Shown here piece by piece: positions 55,238 through 64,000 of a stretch of DNA of 64,000 bases; the stretch's first letter is position 1, and every line of letters starts with the position of its first letter. Source of the DNA: an uncultured Flavobacteriales bacterium (GTDB lineage: Bacteria > Bacteroidota > Bacteroidia > Flavobacteriales_G > Salibacteraceae). Under the pieces are notes generated by a model. That model did no database searches. It was not told the DNA's origin and saw only the letters and a list, made by a program, of their open reading frames with translations. The stretch is taken from NCBI GenBank assembly GCA_913020435.1, contig CAJVZZ010000005.1, positions 62,001 to 126,000 on the forward strand, written 5' to 3'. The translations under genes were made by a program, and so were the position numbers.

Positions 55238-56260
55238 ATAAAATCAATAAGAAAAATTAACCATAGACTGCTGATATTAATATCAATTACAATCCTTTCT
55301 TGTAAAAAAGAAAGATATACCGATGCAACAGCGACTAATTACAATTCAAAAGCAATAAAAAAATAATGGCACTTATTTGAGCCAAAAAAAACAACTCCCA
55401 CAAACTCTAATAAACTATCCAGTGTATGGCTACATTTGAACTAGAAAAGTCTAAACGGAAACATTTGCTTCCCTTGACGCTTTCAGAAAAGCAACCGCAA
55501 TACCATTCGAGACTTTTAGCTTCAATGCATCTGAAAGCGGAAATTTCACTGCATCATAAGGAACTGTAATAAACGGTTACCCTAATTCACTATTAGGCTT
55601 TCCTGGAAATCCAGAGTTTTAAGACCTAGTGTTGCGCATAGAAAGAACTGTCTAGTATATGAGACATTATTACCTCTGACGTCTATACTGGTTCTAATGG
55701 AACATACTTGGAATCAGGAGGCAAGGTTTTCATAGATGCCAAATCTAACGGGACTTTATTAACAGTAGCTCCTGGAAAATCCGCAGGAAATTCAATGCCT
55801 GCGGAGACTACTGCAACAGGAATGCAGCTTTTTACTGGAGATCAAAGTGCGGATAGAAGCGCTAGATGTACCATTTTTGACTCAACTGTCGCTAACTATC
55901 GTTTTGACTATCCGCAAATTACCCCCCTCCATTTTTATATGAAATAAAACTTGGAATTTTAGGCTGAATAAACATTGATCGAGACTTACATAGTGGCCAA
56001 ACCGTTACTATGAATTTGAAGTTACAACCCTTCCTAAACGATGCCCCTGGAACACAAAATTTGTTGGTATAGTGAACGATGTTCATTCTATTTGAGGAGG
56101 AGGATGAGGAAAGTACTCTGGAATTGGAGGTAAAGTTAGAATCACTGCCAACAGAATAATACCATTGCTGCCCTCATTTGATTTATACAATTTTCAGTGA
56201 GTACAATTTAATATGTTTTGTTAGAAGATGCAACTGACTAAATCGATTTAAATCAGATTA
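55238..56260 (+). pseudogene. Heavily decayed secreted lipoprotein gene
   Basis: This explains most of the 1.5-kb gap after suf. A lipoprotein start without ATG (ATA at 55238) reads HRLLILISITILSCKKE, followed by DATATNYNSKAIKK and a stop. Later fragments in shifting frames read ATAIPFETFSFNASESGNFT, GTVINGYPNSLLGFPGNP, then an open 79-codon piece at 55708-55947 (ESGGKVFIDAKSNGTLLTVA, MQLFTGDQSADRS), then INIDRDLHSGQTVTMNLKLQ and NTKFVGIVNDVHSI. The order of these pieces follows a large Bacteroidota secreted protein type with GTxIxIPxNAF and LGWINxDRF motifs; the Trp of LGWIN is now TGA. At least five frame changes and several stops are needed, so the gene is dead. The exact end is uncertain. 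From there to 56563 no gene is seen. Confidence 0.6.
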
Positions 56261-56563
56261 TCATAAAACATAACAAGTGCAGGATTATATGATATGATCA
56301 ATCATCTAAAATAGGATAATGAACTAATCAATAGCGTTTCAATAATTTTTGAAAGTGCGAAATGACGATTGATTTTAAAATTATGATTTCGCTCTTTTAT
56401 TTATTGGAACTTATCTTGAAGTCTTTAATGGAGGAAAACAGCAGCGAGCTTTACGTTTAATACATGGCTTACAACCTTAATATTTCAGTTGCACAGTTTG
56501 CTAGAAAAGCTTGAAACAAGAGATTGAAGAAAAAGAATTAGCTCAGAATATAAAGTTGATCAA

Positions 56564-56977
56564 TTAGGACGGCAAGTGTTTTTCCACTAAACCATATACA
56601 AACGTGCCTATTGTTGCTCCAATAATTGCTAAAATCATAATGGAATATCCTGCACCCGTTATAGCAAACAAAGGCGCTGGACAAGCCCCTGTGAGTGCCC
56701 ACCCGAATCCGAAACAAATTCCACCAACCAAGTTTCCAACTTTCTTAAGTGGCTTGGGGTTCAATACTATTGGCTCTCCCTCTATCGATTTTAAATTGAA
56801 TTTTTTAATCAATTGAATAGATATAGCCCCAACAGCAATTGCACTTCCAATAACACCATACATATGGAATGCGTCGAACAAAAACATTTCTTGAATACGA
56901 AACCAAGAAACAACTTCTGCTTTTATCAAAAGAATACCGAAGCTAATACCGAGCATTAAAAATTTCGCGTACCTCAT
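56564..56977 (-). CDS. YeeE/YedE-type half transporter (DUF6691)
   Basis: 137 residues with four membrane helices. The family pattern is LMLGISFGILLIKAEVVSWFRIQEMF, then GNLVGGICFGFGWALTGACPAPLFA with a Cys in a membrane helix, then a last helix IIGATIGTFVYGLVEK. Together with the gene before it, this forms the two halves of a YeeE/YedE protein, which imports thiosulfate or related sulfur species using membrane Cys residues. It starts three bases after the stop of its partner. Confidence 0.88.
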   Translation of the reverse strand: MRYAKFLMLGISFGILLIKAEVVSWFRIQEMFLFDAFHMYGVIGSAIAVGAISIQLIKKFNLKSIEGEPIVLNPKPLKKVGNLVGGICFGFGWALTGACPAPLFAITGAGYSIMILAIIGATIGTFVYGLVEKHLPS

Positions 56978-56980
56978 TGT

Positions 56981-57544
56981 TTATAGTGTTAAAATAGTTG
57001 GGAGTATAAAATAGGACATAAGTAAACCTCCAATAAAAAATCCAATTACAGCAATAAGCGATGCCAGTTGAAACAAAGACAAGCCCATAATGGCATGACC
57101 CGACGTGCAGCCTCCTGCATATCTAGCACCAAACCCGACAAAAAACCCTCCAATTATAGTTATAATAAACGTGCGAAGAGTAAAGAGTTCGTCCCAATTA
57201 AAAATCTCCTGAGGCAATAGGGTATTGAAGTCTGTAATTCCCATACTAGTAAGCCGCTCAACGGTCGCTTCACCAAGAAGAACAGGATTACCGTCATTCA
57301 TAAAGTTTCCTGCGATTATGCCGCCTATCAGTATTCCAACTAAAAATACTAGATTCCAAATATCGTTTTTCCAGTCATTTTTTCGATATAAGTCTGCATT
57401 TATGGGCACACACATCGAGCAAACCGAACGAAGTGTGGCAGAAACTCCAAACGGCTTGTTTCCGATGTACAACATAACGGGAACCATTAGCCCTATAAGT
57501 GGGCCAGAAACGTACCATGGCCAAGGAGAAAATATAAAATCCAT
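56981..57544 (-). CDS. YeeE/YedE-type half transporter
   Basis: 187 residues with about five membrane helices. The Cys-containing signature GFGARYAGGCTSGHAIMGLSLFQLASL is clear, and a second Cys pair is in VCSMCVPINADLYRKNDWKN. It makes the other half of the sulfur transporter above. The divergent spacing to feoA (330 bases) leaves room for promoters of both; I saw none with confidence for this side. A 69-codon frame on the minus strand in that spacer looks spurious. Confidence 0.9.
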   Translation of the reverse strand: MDFIFSPWPWYVSGPLIGLMVPVMLYIGNKPFGVSATLRSVCSMCVPINADLYRKNDWKNDIWNLVFLVGILIGGIIAGNFMNDGNPVLLGEATVERLTSMGITDFNTLLPQEIFNWDELFTLRTFIITIIGGFFVGFGARYAGGCTSGHAIMGLSLFQLASLIAVIGFFIGGLLMSYFILPTILTL

Positions 57545-57817
57545 ATAAAATAATTTTAAATGCGAATTAAGTACCTGTTTTATTCGTTTACTGTAAAATT
57601 CAAAGTATTGACGTTAACTTGACCTAAGTTAGCTCCATTTACAAAACAGAACTCACAACGGCTAAATTTGTAAACATAACTTTTTAGTTGGATTACCTTT
57701 TTGAAAAGTCTGTAAAAAAGCAATTTATAAATGCTTAGGCCCAATATTTCACAATTACTTTTTCGAAAGTGAATTGTCTGGAACTTCAAAATTTCGGAAC
57801 TACTCTATCTCTACTAT

Positions 57818-57835
57818 ATACCATTAGATAGGTAT
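57818..57835. promoter_or_regulatory. Inverted repeat before feoA
   Basis: ATACC-N8-GGTAT lies 39 bases before the feoA ATG. It could be an operator for an iron regulator. It is not the same as the suf palindrome, though the extra suf repeat TAGGT-N9-ACCTA uses similar bases in the opposite order. Confidence 0.35.
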
Positions 57836-57873
57836 TGTATAATCGAAGAAAGCTTCACACATTTGCAATACAA

Positions 57874-58104
57874 ATGAAATTAACTCAGGCGCCTTTCAAT
57901 AAACCCCTTCTGGTAATAAAAATAAGTGATACTGCTCTTGAAATTAAGTTGTTGGAATTGGGCTTTGGCGTTAACACCCAATTCAACTTATTGAGGCAAG
58001 CGCCTTTTAATGGCCCTTATACGCTCAACAATGAAAAAACACAAATAATTTTGAGAAGTGAGGATGCTAATAGGATCGAAGTTTCAATACCACTAAGTAA
58101 ATGA
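57874..58104 (+). CDS. feoA: FeoA-like SH3 domain protein
   Basis: 76 residues. Seen: PLLVIKISDTALEIKLLELGFGVNTQFNLLRQAPFNGPYTL and VSIPL, the FeoA SH3-like fold. FeoA assists FeoB in ferrous iron uptake at the inner membrane. ATG 57874 replaces an upstream TTG at 57835 which falls in the operator region. The stop overlaps the start of feoB by four bases. Confidence 0.9.
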   Translation: MKLTQAPFNKPLLVIKISDTALEIKLLELGFGVNTQFNLLRQAPFNGPYTLNNEKTQIILRSEDANRIEVSIPLSK

Positions 58105-60089
58105 ACGTTGTATTAGCGGGAAACCCAAACTGCGGTAAAACTTCTTTATTCAATCGGTTTACCGGTATGAATCAAAAAGTAGGTAACTACCCTGGAATTA
58201 CTGTAAGTAAAAGAGAGGGTTCCTTTAAAATTGACAGCGAAGCTTGTTTAATCACTGACTTACCAGGTATTTATAGTTTATATGCCGGAAGTGAAGACGA
58301 ACAAATATCGGTAAACACACTATTAGATCTTCAAAAAATAGAAAAGCCTCCAATTATACTTTGCATAATAGATATTCAAAGTCCACATAAAAATCTGCTT
58401 CTACTTTCTCAACTTATCGAATTAGGAATGCCTGTTATCGGTGTTTTTAATTATCGTAAAAAAACTACGACATCTGAAATAAGCGATTGGATCAAAAAGT
58501 TAAAGGCGAAATATCTTATTCCTTTTTTAGCTTTAAATGCCAACTCCGGCGAAGGGGTAAATGCACTAAAGGAAGAATTAAAAAACAACAAGAACAATGA
58601 AGCAGTAAGTGGTGATCCAAATTCCAAAGTAGCGGAATTTGCGACGTGGATAAAACAAGCCAACGAGAGCGATACAGAATCAAATATTCTAAAAATAACC
58701 AAAGACCTAAGGGCTCGACTTGAGGATGTAGACAATAGTTTCCCGTCAAAAACTTACAGCCCTGAACTCAAACCAGATTCTACTCAAAAAACCCACAGCA
58801 AAACTTCCTATCTAGATAAATTACTCATGCACCACATATGGGGTTATTTGATTTTTGGGATTTCATTAATTGTAATATTTCAAGCAGTATTTTCTTGGTC
58901 GGCCTATCCAATGGAATGGATTGAAGAAGGCTTTGGGTTATTATCTGCCTTTACCCAGAACTATTTACCCTCTAATTTTTATACAAATGCAATAAGCGAT
59001 GGAATCATTCCTGGGCTTGCAGGCATTGTTGTTTTTGTGCCGCAAATTTCCTTTCTATTCTTGTTTATTGCCTTGTTCGAAGAGTCTGGTTACATGACGC
59101 GCGTGGTGTATTTAATGGATAGACTGGTAAAACCTTTTGGTCTATCCGGTAGGAGTGTAGTGCCTTTAATTTCGGGTTATGCCTGTTCAATACCTGCAAT
59201 CATGGCTACTCGAACCATAAAAAACCCCAGAGAAAAGCTGATTACCATGCTCGTAATCCCTTTTATGACCTGTTCTGCCAGAATACCAGTGTATACAACA
59301 CTTATCGCGCTTATGATGTCTTCAGAGGCCAGTGTGGGTGTCTTTAACTCTCAAGGATTGGTGCTATTTGCCCTGTATTTGTTTGGTGCTTTTATGTCCT
59401 TTTTTACTGCGTTAGTCGCTCATAAAATAATGAAGCGCGGCGGCAGGTCTGTGCTCATCATGGAACTCCCAAACTACAAAATACCAAGTTTCAATAATGT
59501 GATGCTTACTATTTATGAAAAAAGTAAATCCTTTGTATTTCAGGCGGGTAAAATAATTATCCTCGTTTCTCTTGCTTTATACTTAATGTCAAATATTGGA
59601 TTCAACGATACGTTTGAGAAAATTGAAGATAATGATACAGAATTTGTAAATCAATTCACACCCAATGAATTAGCTCAGTTAAAACTGGAGAATAGTGTGA
59701 TAGGTCAACTCGGAAAATTCATTGAACCCGCCATTAGACCATTAGGATACGATTGGAAAATTGGAATTTCGCTCATCACCTCCTTTGCGGCAAGAGAGGT
59801 TTTTGTGGGAACAATGAGTACCATCTATGCATTGGAAGATGCCGGTGACGATACAACCTCTATCATTCAGAAAATGCAGTCGGACAAAAATCCAGACGGA
59901 ACAGCAAAATACAGCCTTGCAGTAGTACTTTCTTTATTGGCGTTTTATGCATTAGCCATGCAATGCCTCAGCACAATAGCGGTTATGTATAAAGAAACTG
60001 GAGGTTGGAAGTGGCCCTCAATTCAGTTTATTGTTTCTACAGGCAGCGCCTATTTATTGGCGTTGTTGATATATCAACTTATGAGTTAA
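58101..60089 (+). CDS. feoB: Ferrous iron transporter FeoB with altered G4 motif
   Basis: 662 residues, on the short side for FeoB. The N-terminal G domain has G1 GNPNCGKTSLFNRFTG, switch GNYPGITVSKREG and G3 DLPGIYSL. At the G4 position, where NMxD gives guanine specificity, it reads FNYRKK with no Asp. A charged linker of about 80 residues (about 165-240) leads to the membrane part with two gate regions: SGRSVVPLISGYACSIPAIMATRTI, MTCSARIPVY, and the second near SFAAREVFVGTMSTIYAL. About eight membrane helices. Coupled with feoA (ATGA overlap). Confidence 0.93.
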   Translation: MNVVLAGNPNCGKTSLFNRFTGMNQKVGNYPGITVSKREGSFKIDSEACLITDLPGIYSLYAGSEDEQISVNTLLDLQKIEKPPIILCIIDIQSPHKNLLLLSQLIELGMPVIGVFNYRKKTTTSEISDWIKKLKAKYLIPFLALNANSGEGVNALKEELKNNKNNEAVSGDPNSKVAEFATWIKQANESDTESNILKITKDLRARLEDVDNSFPSKTYSPELKPDSTQKTHSKTSYLDKLLMHHIWGYLIFGISLIVIFQAVFSWSAYPMEWIEEGFGLLSAFTQNYLPSNFYTNAISDGIIPGLAGIVVFVPQISFLFLFIALFEESGYMTRVVYLMDRLVKPFGLSGRSVVPLISGYACSIPAIMATRTIKNPREKLITMLVIPFMTCSARIPVYTTLIALMMSSEASVGVFNSQGLVLFALYLFGAFMSFFTALVAHKIMKRGGRSVLIMELPNYKIPSFNNVMLTIYEKSKSFVFQAGKIIILVSLALYLMSNIGFNDTFEKIEDNDTEFVNQFTPNELAQLKLENSVIGQLGKFIEPAIRPLGYDWKIGISLITSFAAREVFVGTMSTIYALEDAGDDTTSIIQKMQSDKNPDGTAKYSLAVVLSLLAFYALAMQCLSTIAVMYKETGGWKWPSIQFIVSTGSAYLLALLIYQLMS

Positions 60090-60134
60090 TTTATTGAAAT
60101 AAATGCTTACTAGATTTTGTGTTTTTCCAAATCT

Positions 60135-60685
60135 ATGCGCTCAATCAAACGTTCTTGTCACTTAGTGTTTTCCTTAATTCTATTACTCAGCAACCTGAAT
60201 ATATCTGGTCAAACGGATCCTTTTACAATAAAAGGTGATAAAAAGCAGCAACTGATCGGAGCATAATCATCATTGTAGGAACTGACAACTTAAAAGAACT
60301 AAAATTGGAAAAAGATGCACTTTTCAGCTTTATCTTAGAATACGTATATAATTCTACGGTCCTTTTTGGAGGTAAAGATGTTTATTCCAAAAGTGTTTTT
60401 ATTAATTTAAGAAATGTCGCTGAGTCAGACGTAAATATTGGGTGTCACTCAAGTGAAGTCGATATTGCTTTTACCTCAAGCTCCAAATATCCTGAAAAAC
60501 CAATTGAAGCACTACTCACTGGAAGAATAATATTTAAACCCGAAGTCCAATGTTTTGATTGGCCCCTGTTAGAGCCAAATGAGGTATTCTTGGACTACGA
60601 AAGGTTTCAAAAAGAACTTACACATGAAAAACCTAAGAATAAACGAGTTGATTACGCAAACGCTGGAAATAATAAATTGTACTAA
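60135..60685 (+). pseudogene. Frameshifted small secreted-protein gene
   Basis: ATG 60135 gives a signal peptide (HLVFSLILLLSNLNISGQ) and then TDPFTIKGDKKQQLIGA up to TAA 60264. In another frame the sequence goes on from about 60265 as IIIIVGTDNLKELKLEKDAL and FSFILEYVYNSTVLFGGKDV to a stop at 60685, with coding-like character and no ATG of its own (only TTG 60305). One frame change would join the two into a protein of about 183 residues. Family not recognised. It could be intact and split only by a sequence error. Confidence 0.55.
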
Positions 60686-60719
60686 CCATAGTTCTTACAA
60701 AGGCTAATATTGCCCTTTA

Positions 60720-63041
60720 ATGACAAACAATTCAACATACCTCAATATTCTGTTTTTTGCAGTCGTGCTTTCCTTTTTTACTAAAAATGGAAATACGCAA
60801 CAAGTTGTGATTAACGAAATTATGAGTTCCAACTATTCGTCTTGGTATGACGAAAACCAAAATACTCCTGATTGGATTGAGCTTTACAACCCCTCCAACT
60901 CTTCAGTTAATTTATCTAATTATGCGTTATCAGATAAAAGGGATAACTTAAGAAAATGGGTGTTTTTAAATGATACAATTGGAGCAAACGGCTTCCTAAT
61001 TATTGCCGCTTCAGGAGAGAATAAAAAACAACCCAGTTCAACTTTACATACTAATTTCAAAATTAGCGCAGAAGGAGAACGTCTTTTTCTGACCAATAAT
61101 ACGGGTGTTATTATTGATAGTACTCCAGAAATTCATTTACCTGTAAATCATAGTCATGGAAGAATAAAAGACGGAAATGATACCACAGGCGTTTTTTTTC
61201 AATCCACTCCCAATGCCTCTAATAGTAGTAGCTTTTTTATTGAGGAAATATCCTTTTCAAGGAAATTTGGTTTTTATGCTGCCCCTTTCAATTTACAATT
61301 GACTTGTTTAGACTCTATATATTATTCTATTGATGGATCAGAACCCTCAACCCAATCAAAATTGTACGCCAACACAATTCGAATTGATGCCAAGCCAAAG
61401 AGTGCTCTTAGTTTAATCCCAACCACGCATATTAGAAATGACACTGAAAGCCAGCTTGAAAATCAATTTGGATTCAAGGTTCCTGATAAAGAAACACGCA
61501 GAGGAGTCGCTTTTCGTGCTCAATCATTTAAAAATGGACAACCTACAAGTAAAATCTATTCAGGCACGTTTTTTACCAATGCAGACAAATATTCATTCCC
61601 TGTAATTTCACTTATTCTAGACTCTAATCAACTTTTCAATTACGCCAGAGGGATTTACGTTCCTGGAATTCATTGGGATGAATCTAACGTTGGTTGGACG
61701 GGAAATTATTATCAACGTGGACGTGATTGGGAACGTATAGCCAGTATGGAGTTTTTTAATGAACACCGCTTCAAACAATTTTCAGAAACTATTGGATTGC
61801 GCATTTCTGGTAACAAATCAAGAGATTATCCACAAAAATCGCTACGAATTTATTTTAGAAAGGACTATGGAATGTCAGAAATTCCAAATTATTTCTTTCA
61901 GCAAAGGGCGTATGAAAAATTAAAACGAATAAGTCTAAGGTCATCTTTCACGTATTGGAATGACCGAAATTTATTATTTCAAGACGACGTAATTCACGAA
62001 TTAGCATGGCGGTCAGGGCTTAACATAGATGTTCAACATTCTCAGCCTTCTATAGTTTTTATTAACGGAGAATATTGGGGAATTCATAATATTCGTGAGC
62101 GACAAGACAATGATCATATAAGTAACTTATATGATATCCCAAAAAACGGAGTCAATATTATTTCGGGCAACCTAAATTTAGAGGAAGGAGACCCTAAGTC
62201 TTTTAAAGATCTTTTGGATTTTACAACAATAAATGAACTGAGTAATCTTACAAATTATGCTCACGTAGAATCAATAATTGATATGGATAGTTATGTTGAC
62301 TATTTCATTATTGAAACCTTTTTTGGAAATGCCGATTGGCCTGACAATAACATGAAAATGTGGCGTAAAAACGAAGAAGAGTCTAAATGGAGGTGGCTTC
62401 TCTATGATTTAGATGCTACAGGTGTCTACCCAAACAATAATCCCTTCATTTTCCTAAAAGATACAGCAAACGATCAAGTTCAACTTTTTAGATCTCTCAT
62501 GGAAAATGAAATTTTTGTAGAGCGATTTACTAATCGATATTTCGAATTACTTTCCACATCATTTTTACCTTTTCGGATTCAAGAAATGGTAAAAATTAAA
62601 ATGGACTTATATGGGCCGGAGATATCGGCTCATATAGACCGTTGGGGCAATCCTGTTTCCTATGAAAACTGGATAGAGAGTTGTAAGCAGTTTCTTGATT
62701 TTCTAGACAAACGTCCATGTGTTGTTCAACAAGCTCTAATTGATGTTTTTAAATTACCGAAAAAAGATATTCTTAATTGTATTGAAGAACCTGAAGCAAT
62801 AACCCAGTTAAGTATTTATCCAAATCCAAGTTCAGCTTTCATTGAAGTAAAAACCAATGCTACCATTAAGGAACCACTAATTTTTGAAATATTCTATAGT
62901 AATGGACTTCTTATACAATCTTATAGACTGACAGAAAATAAGCACAACATCAATCTAGGCAACTATAGTGATGGATTATACATTGGAAAAACAACAATAA
63001 ATGGGCGAAGCAATGTTTTAAAATTTGTAATCGCAGATTAG
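60720..63041 (+). CDS. CotH-kinase secreted protein with lamin-tail and type IX sorting domains
   Basis: 773 residues. Signal peptide, then a lamin-tail domain (about 28-140, VVINEIMSSNYSSWYDENQN, DWIELYNPSNSSVNLSNYAL). Next is a chitobiase-C-like segment (about 180-225, YYSIDGSEPSTQSKLYA). Then the CotH-like kinase fold (about 290-650): GLRISGNKSRDYPQKSLRIYF, FINGEYWGIHNIRERQDNDH, YVDYFIIETFFGNADWPDNN, WRWLLYDLDATG with the Asp residues of the active site. The C-terminal 75 residues are a type A sorting domain (LSIYPNPSSAFIEVKT). CotH kinases phosphorylate proteins outside the cell; here target unknown. The type IX tail places it on the surface. Confidence 0.9.
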   Translation: MTNNSTYLNILFFAVVLSFFTKNGNTQQVVINEIMSSNYSSWYDENQNTPDWIELYNPSNSSVNLSNYALSDKRDNLRKWVFLNDTIGANGFLIIAASGENKKQPSSTLHTNFKISAEGERLFLTNNTGVIIDSTPEIHLPVNHSHGRIKDGNDTTGVFFQSTPNASNSSSFFIEEISFSRKFGFYAAPFNLQLTCLDSIYYSIDGSEPSTQSKLYANTIRIDAKPKSALSLIPTTHIRNDTESQLENQFGFKVPDKETRRGVAFRAQSFKNGQPTSKIYSGTFFTNADKYSFPVISLILDSNQLFNYARGIYVPGIHWDESNVGWTGNYYQRGRDWERIASMEFFNEHRFKQFSETIGLRISGNKSRDYPQKSLRIYFRKDYGMSEIPNYFFQQRAYEKLKRISLRSSFTYWNDRNLLFQDDVIHELAWRSGLNIDVQHSQPSIVFINGEYWGIHNIRERQDNDHISNLYDIPKNGVNIISGNLNLEEGDPKSFKDLLDFTTINELSNLTNYAHVESIIDMDSYVDYFIIETFFGNADWPDNNMKMWRKNEEESKWRWLLYDLDATGVYPNNNPFIFLKDTANDQVQLFRSLMENEIFVERFTNRYFELLSTSFLPFRIQEMVKIKMDLYGPEISAHIDRWGNPVSYENWIESCKQFLDFLDKRPCVVQQALIDVFKLPKKDILNCIEEPEAITQLSIYPNPSSAFIEVKTNATIKEPLIFEIFYSNGLLIQSYRLTENKHNINLGNYSDGLYIGKTTINGRSNVLKFVIAD

Positions 63042-63057
63042 ATTATATATCTATTCG

Positions 63058-64000
63058 CTAAATCATCACCCCAATAACGCAAACATCATCAACTTGCTCG
63101 AGATCGTTTCGCCATTTTTCGAATACTTCATTTAGTATTTGTTGCTGTTTACTATTAGGTTCCTTCATTACTTCAGAAAGTAATTTCTTGAACGGTCCAT
63201 ATTTAAATTTCCTAGAATTTGCGCCACCAAATTGATCGGCAAAGCCATCAGAAAAAATGAAAATATACTCCCCTTTTTGCGTTTGAATAGTTGTACTAGT
63301 AAATGGTTTTTCATCTACATATCTGCCAACTGGTTGCCTATCTCCTTTGTATTCGTTAAGAATATGAGTCTTATTAAATACTCCTTTTTCACTAGGAACC
63401 TCGCCCTCTTTTAAGTGTCTAAAGTGGTAAAGTGGACTTTTGGCGCCAGTAAATTGAACTTCCAAAGTTTTATTGTCCAGACGACACAATGCAATGTCCA
63501 TCCCATCTTGAATTTCATCGTCTCCCTTTGAAAGGGTAGAAACGACAATTTTACGAACCAAATCTAAAATTTCACTAGTTTCTGTGAGCTTTAACTCAAC
63601 GGTAGCTCTATTAAGAGCTGCAGTGCACACCATACTTACCATTGCTCCCGGAACTCCATGCCCAGTGCAATCTGCAGCAGCAAAATAGGTGTATTGCTTA
63701 GAGTTGTGGATCCAATAAAAATCACCTGCAACAATGTCTTTTGGTTTGAAAAAAACAACAGGATTCCCAAGGAATTCTTCAAAAGATTTTCTAGAAGGAA
63801 GTACTGCTGACTGTATCCTTTTAGCATAAGTAATAGAATCTAAAATCTCTTGATTTTTTTCTTCTACCAGTGACTTTTGTCGAGCAAGTTGTTTGTTTGA
63901 ATGCTCCAATTGTAATCTAGAAATAATACTCGATTTCGTGAGTCTGTAACGCACATCAACCAAAAAAATAAAGATTACCATTACTAATAAAGTAAGCGCG
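63058..64000 (-). CDS. SpoIIE-type PP2C phosphatase, 5' end beyond the window
   Basis: The frame is open to the last base of the window, so the N-terminus is missing. A membrane helix (ALTLLVMVIFIFLV) is followed by a coiled coil (LQLEHSNKQLARQKSLVEEK) and the phosphatase domain: GDFYWIHNSKQYTYFAAADCTGHGVPGAM, IFSDGFADQFGG and VDDVCVIGV, with metal-binding Asp residues intact. Related Bacteroidota proteins usually have periplasmic sensor or TPR parts before the helix. It dephosphorylates Ser/Thr on anti-anti-sigma-like or other targets, inferred. Confidence 0.9.
   Translation of the reverse strand, partial: ALTLLVMVIFIFLVDVRYRLTKSSIISRLQLEHSNKQLARQKSLVEEKNQEILDSITYAKRIQSAVLPSRKSFEEFLGNPVVFFKPKDIVAGDFYWIHNSKQYTYFAAADCTGHGVPGAMVSMVCTAALNRATVELKLTETSEILDLVRKIVVSTLSKGDDEIQDGMDIALCRLDNKTLEVQFTGAKSPLYHFRHLKEGEVPSEKGVFNKTHILNEYKGDRQPVGRYVDEKPFTSTTIQTQKGEYIFIFSDGFADQFGGANSRKFKYGPFKKLLSEVMKEPNSKQQQILNEVFEKWRNDLEQVDDVCVIGVMI

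Noticed and set aside
57580-57789. Minus-strand 69-codon ORF between the YeeE-type genes and feoA
   Set aside because: Composition does not look coding, no family, and it occupies the control region of two divergent operons.
1-64000. CRISPR arrays, rRNA, prophage or intact insertion sequences
   Set aside because: No regular spacer-repeat pattern, no rRNA sequence and no transposase or phage protein motifs were found on reading both strands.

Overview
The window looks like a piece of chromosome from a marine-type member of the Bacteroidota (Flavobacteriales-like). Evidence: low G+C with densely AT-rich spacers, the long two-part form of IspG, a SecA of more than 1100 residues, two proteins with the C-terminal sorting domain of the type IX secretion system (9413-10714 and the CotH protein), DUF5723 and DUF5522 proteins, an ECF sigma factor followed by an anti-sigma-like protein and a beta-barrel protein, and -7 promoter elements of the Bacteroidota type TAnnTTTG. 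No rRNA, CRISPR array, intact transposase, phage or plasmid gene was seen. One tRNA gene (Arg, CCU) is present.

Layout. 1-4.4 kb: the 3' part of the arsenosugar radical SAM gene arsS, a decayed lipoprotein gene, tRNA-Arg, metG and an LD-carboxypeptidase. 4.4-12.4 kb: a FecR-like secreted protein facing a CHASE2 membrane protein, then ispG, an oxidoreductase, a type IX cargo protein, an isochorismatase-like hydrolase, a cation diffusion facilitator and a tiny Cys-rich polylysine protein. 12.4-19 kb: an AsmA-like protein, then a self-contained ECF regulon (sigma, anti-sigma, outer-membrane barrel) with two matching TGTAAC-N16-CGTC promoters, then rluB. 19-23.2 kb: secA and rnhB. 23.4-33.9 kb: a cell-envelope block with a membrane-anchored propeller protein, then a tightly coupled lipoprotein / DUF5723 barrel / exported TPR-CHAT protease operon, and yraN. 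34-41 kb: a DUF5522 miniprotein overlapping hutU, a HAD phosphatase with a 47-residue internal duplication, trmL, pheT and an orphan glycine-betaine-type binding protein.

41.5-44.8 kb is the most accessory-looking part. It holds an SlyD-like isomerase, a triple 24-bp repeat, a 48-bp palindrome, a broken ORF, a DUF1990 protein, a paired inverted repeat, and an outer-membrane-like protein whose promoter carries a perfect FNR-type box beside a Crp/Fnr regulator gene. 44.8-48.5 kb: EamA transporter, DUF502 protein, MmcQ/YjbR protein, an NtrY-like histidine kinase and a remnant of a sensor-propeller gene. 48.6-55.1 kb: a complete SUF iron-sulfur operon in the order sufA-sufB-sufC-sufD-sufS-sufE-DUF59-DUF2480, with a perfect 19-bp palindrome at its promoter. 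55.2-56.3 kb: a long, heavily decayed secreted-protein gene. 56.5-60.1 kb: a split YeeE/YedE sulfur transporter and feoAB, divergent. 60.1-64 kb: a frameshifted secreted-protein gene, a CotH-kinase protein and a SpoIIE-type phosphatase cut by the window edge.

Together the genes are mainly housekeeping (translation, Sec export, isoprenoids, Fe-S and iron supply), set among envelope and signalling modules. The least-explained systems are the exported CHAT protease operon, the ECF regulon and the FNR-box/barrel pair. At least five decayed genes show ongoing gene loss between the conserved blocks. All family names come from reading the sequence by eye; no database search was run.
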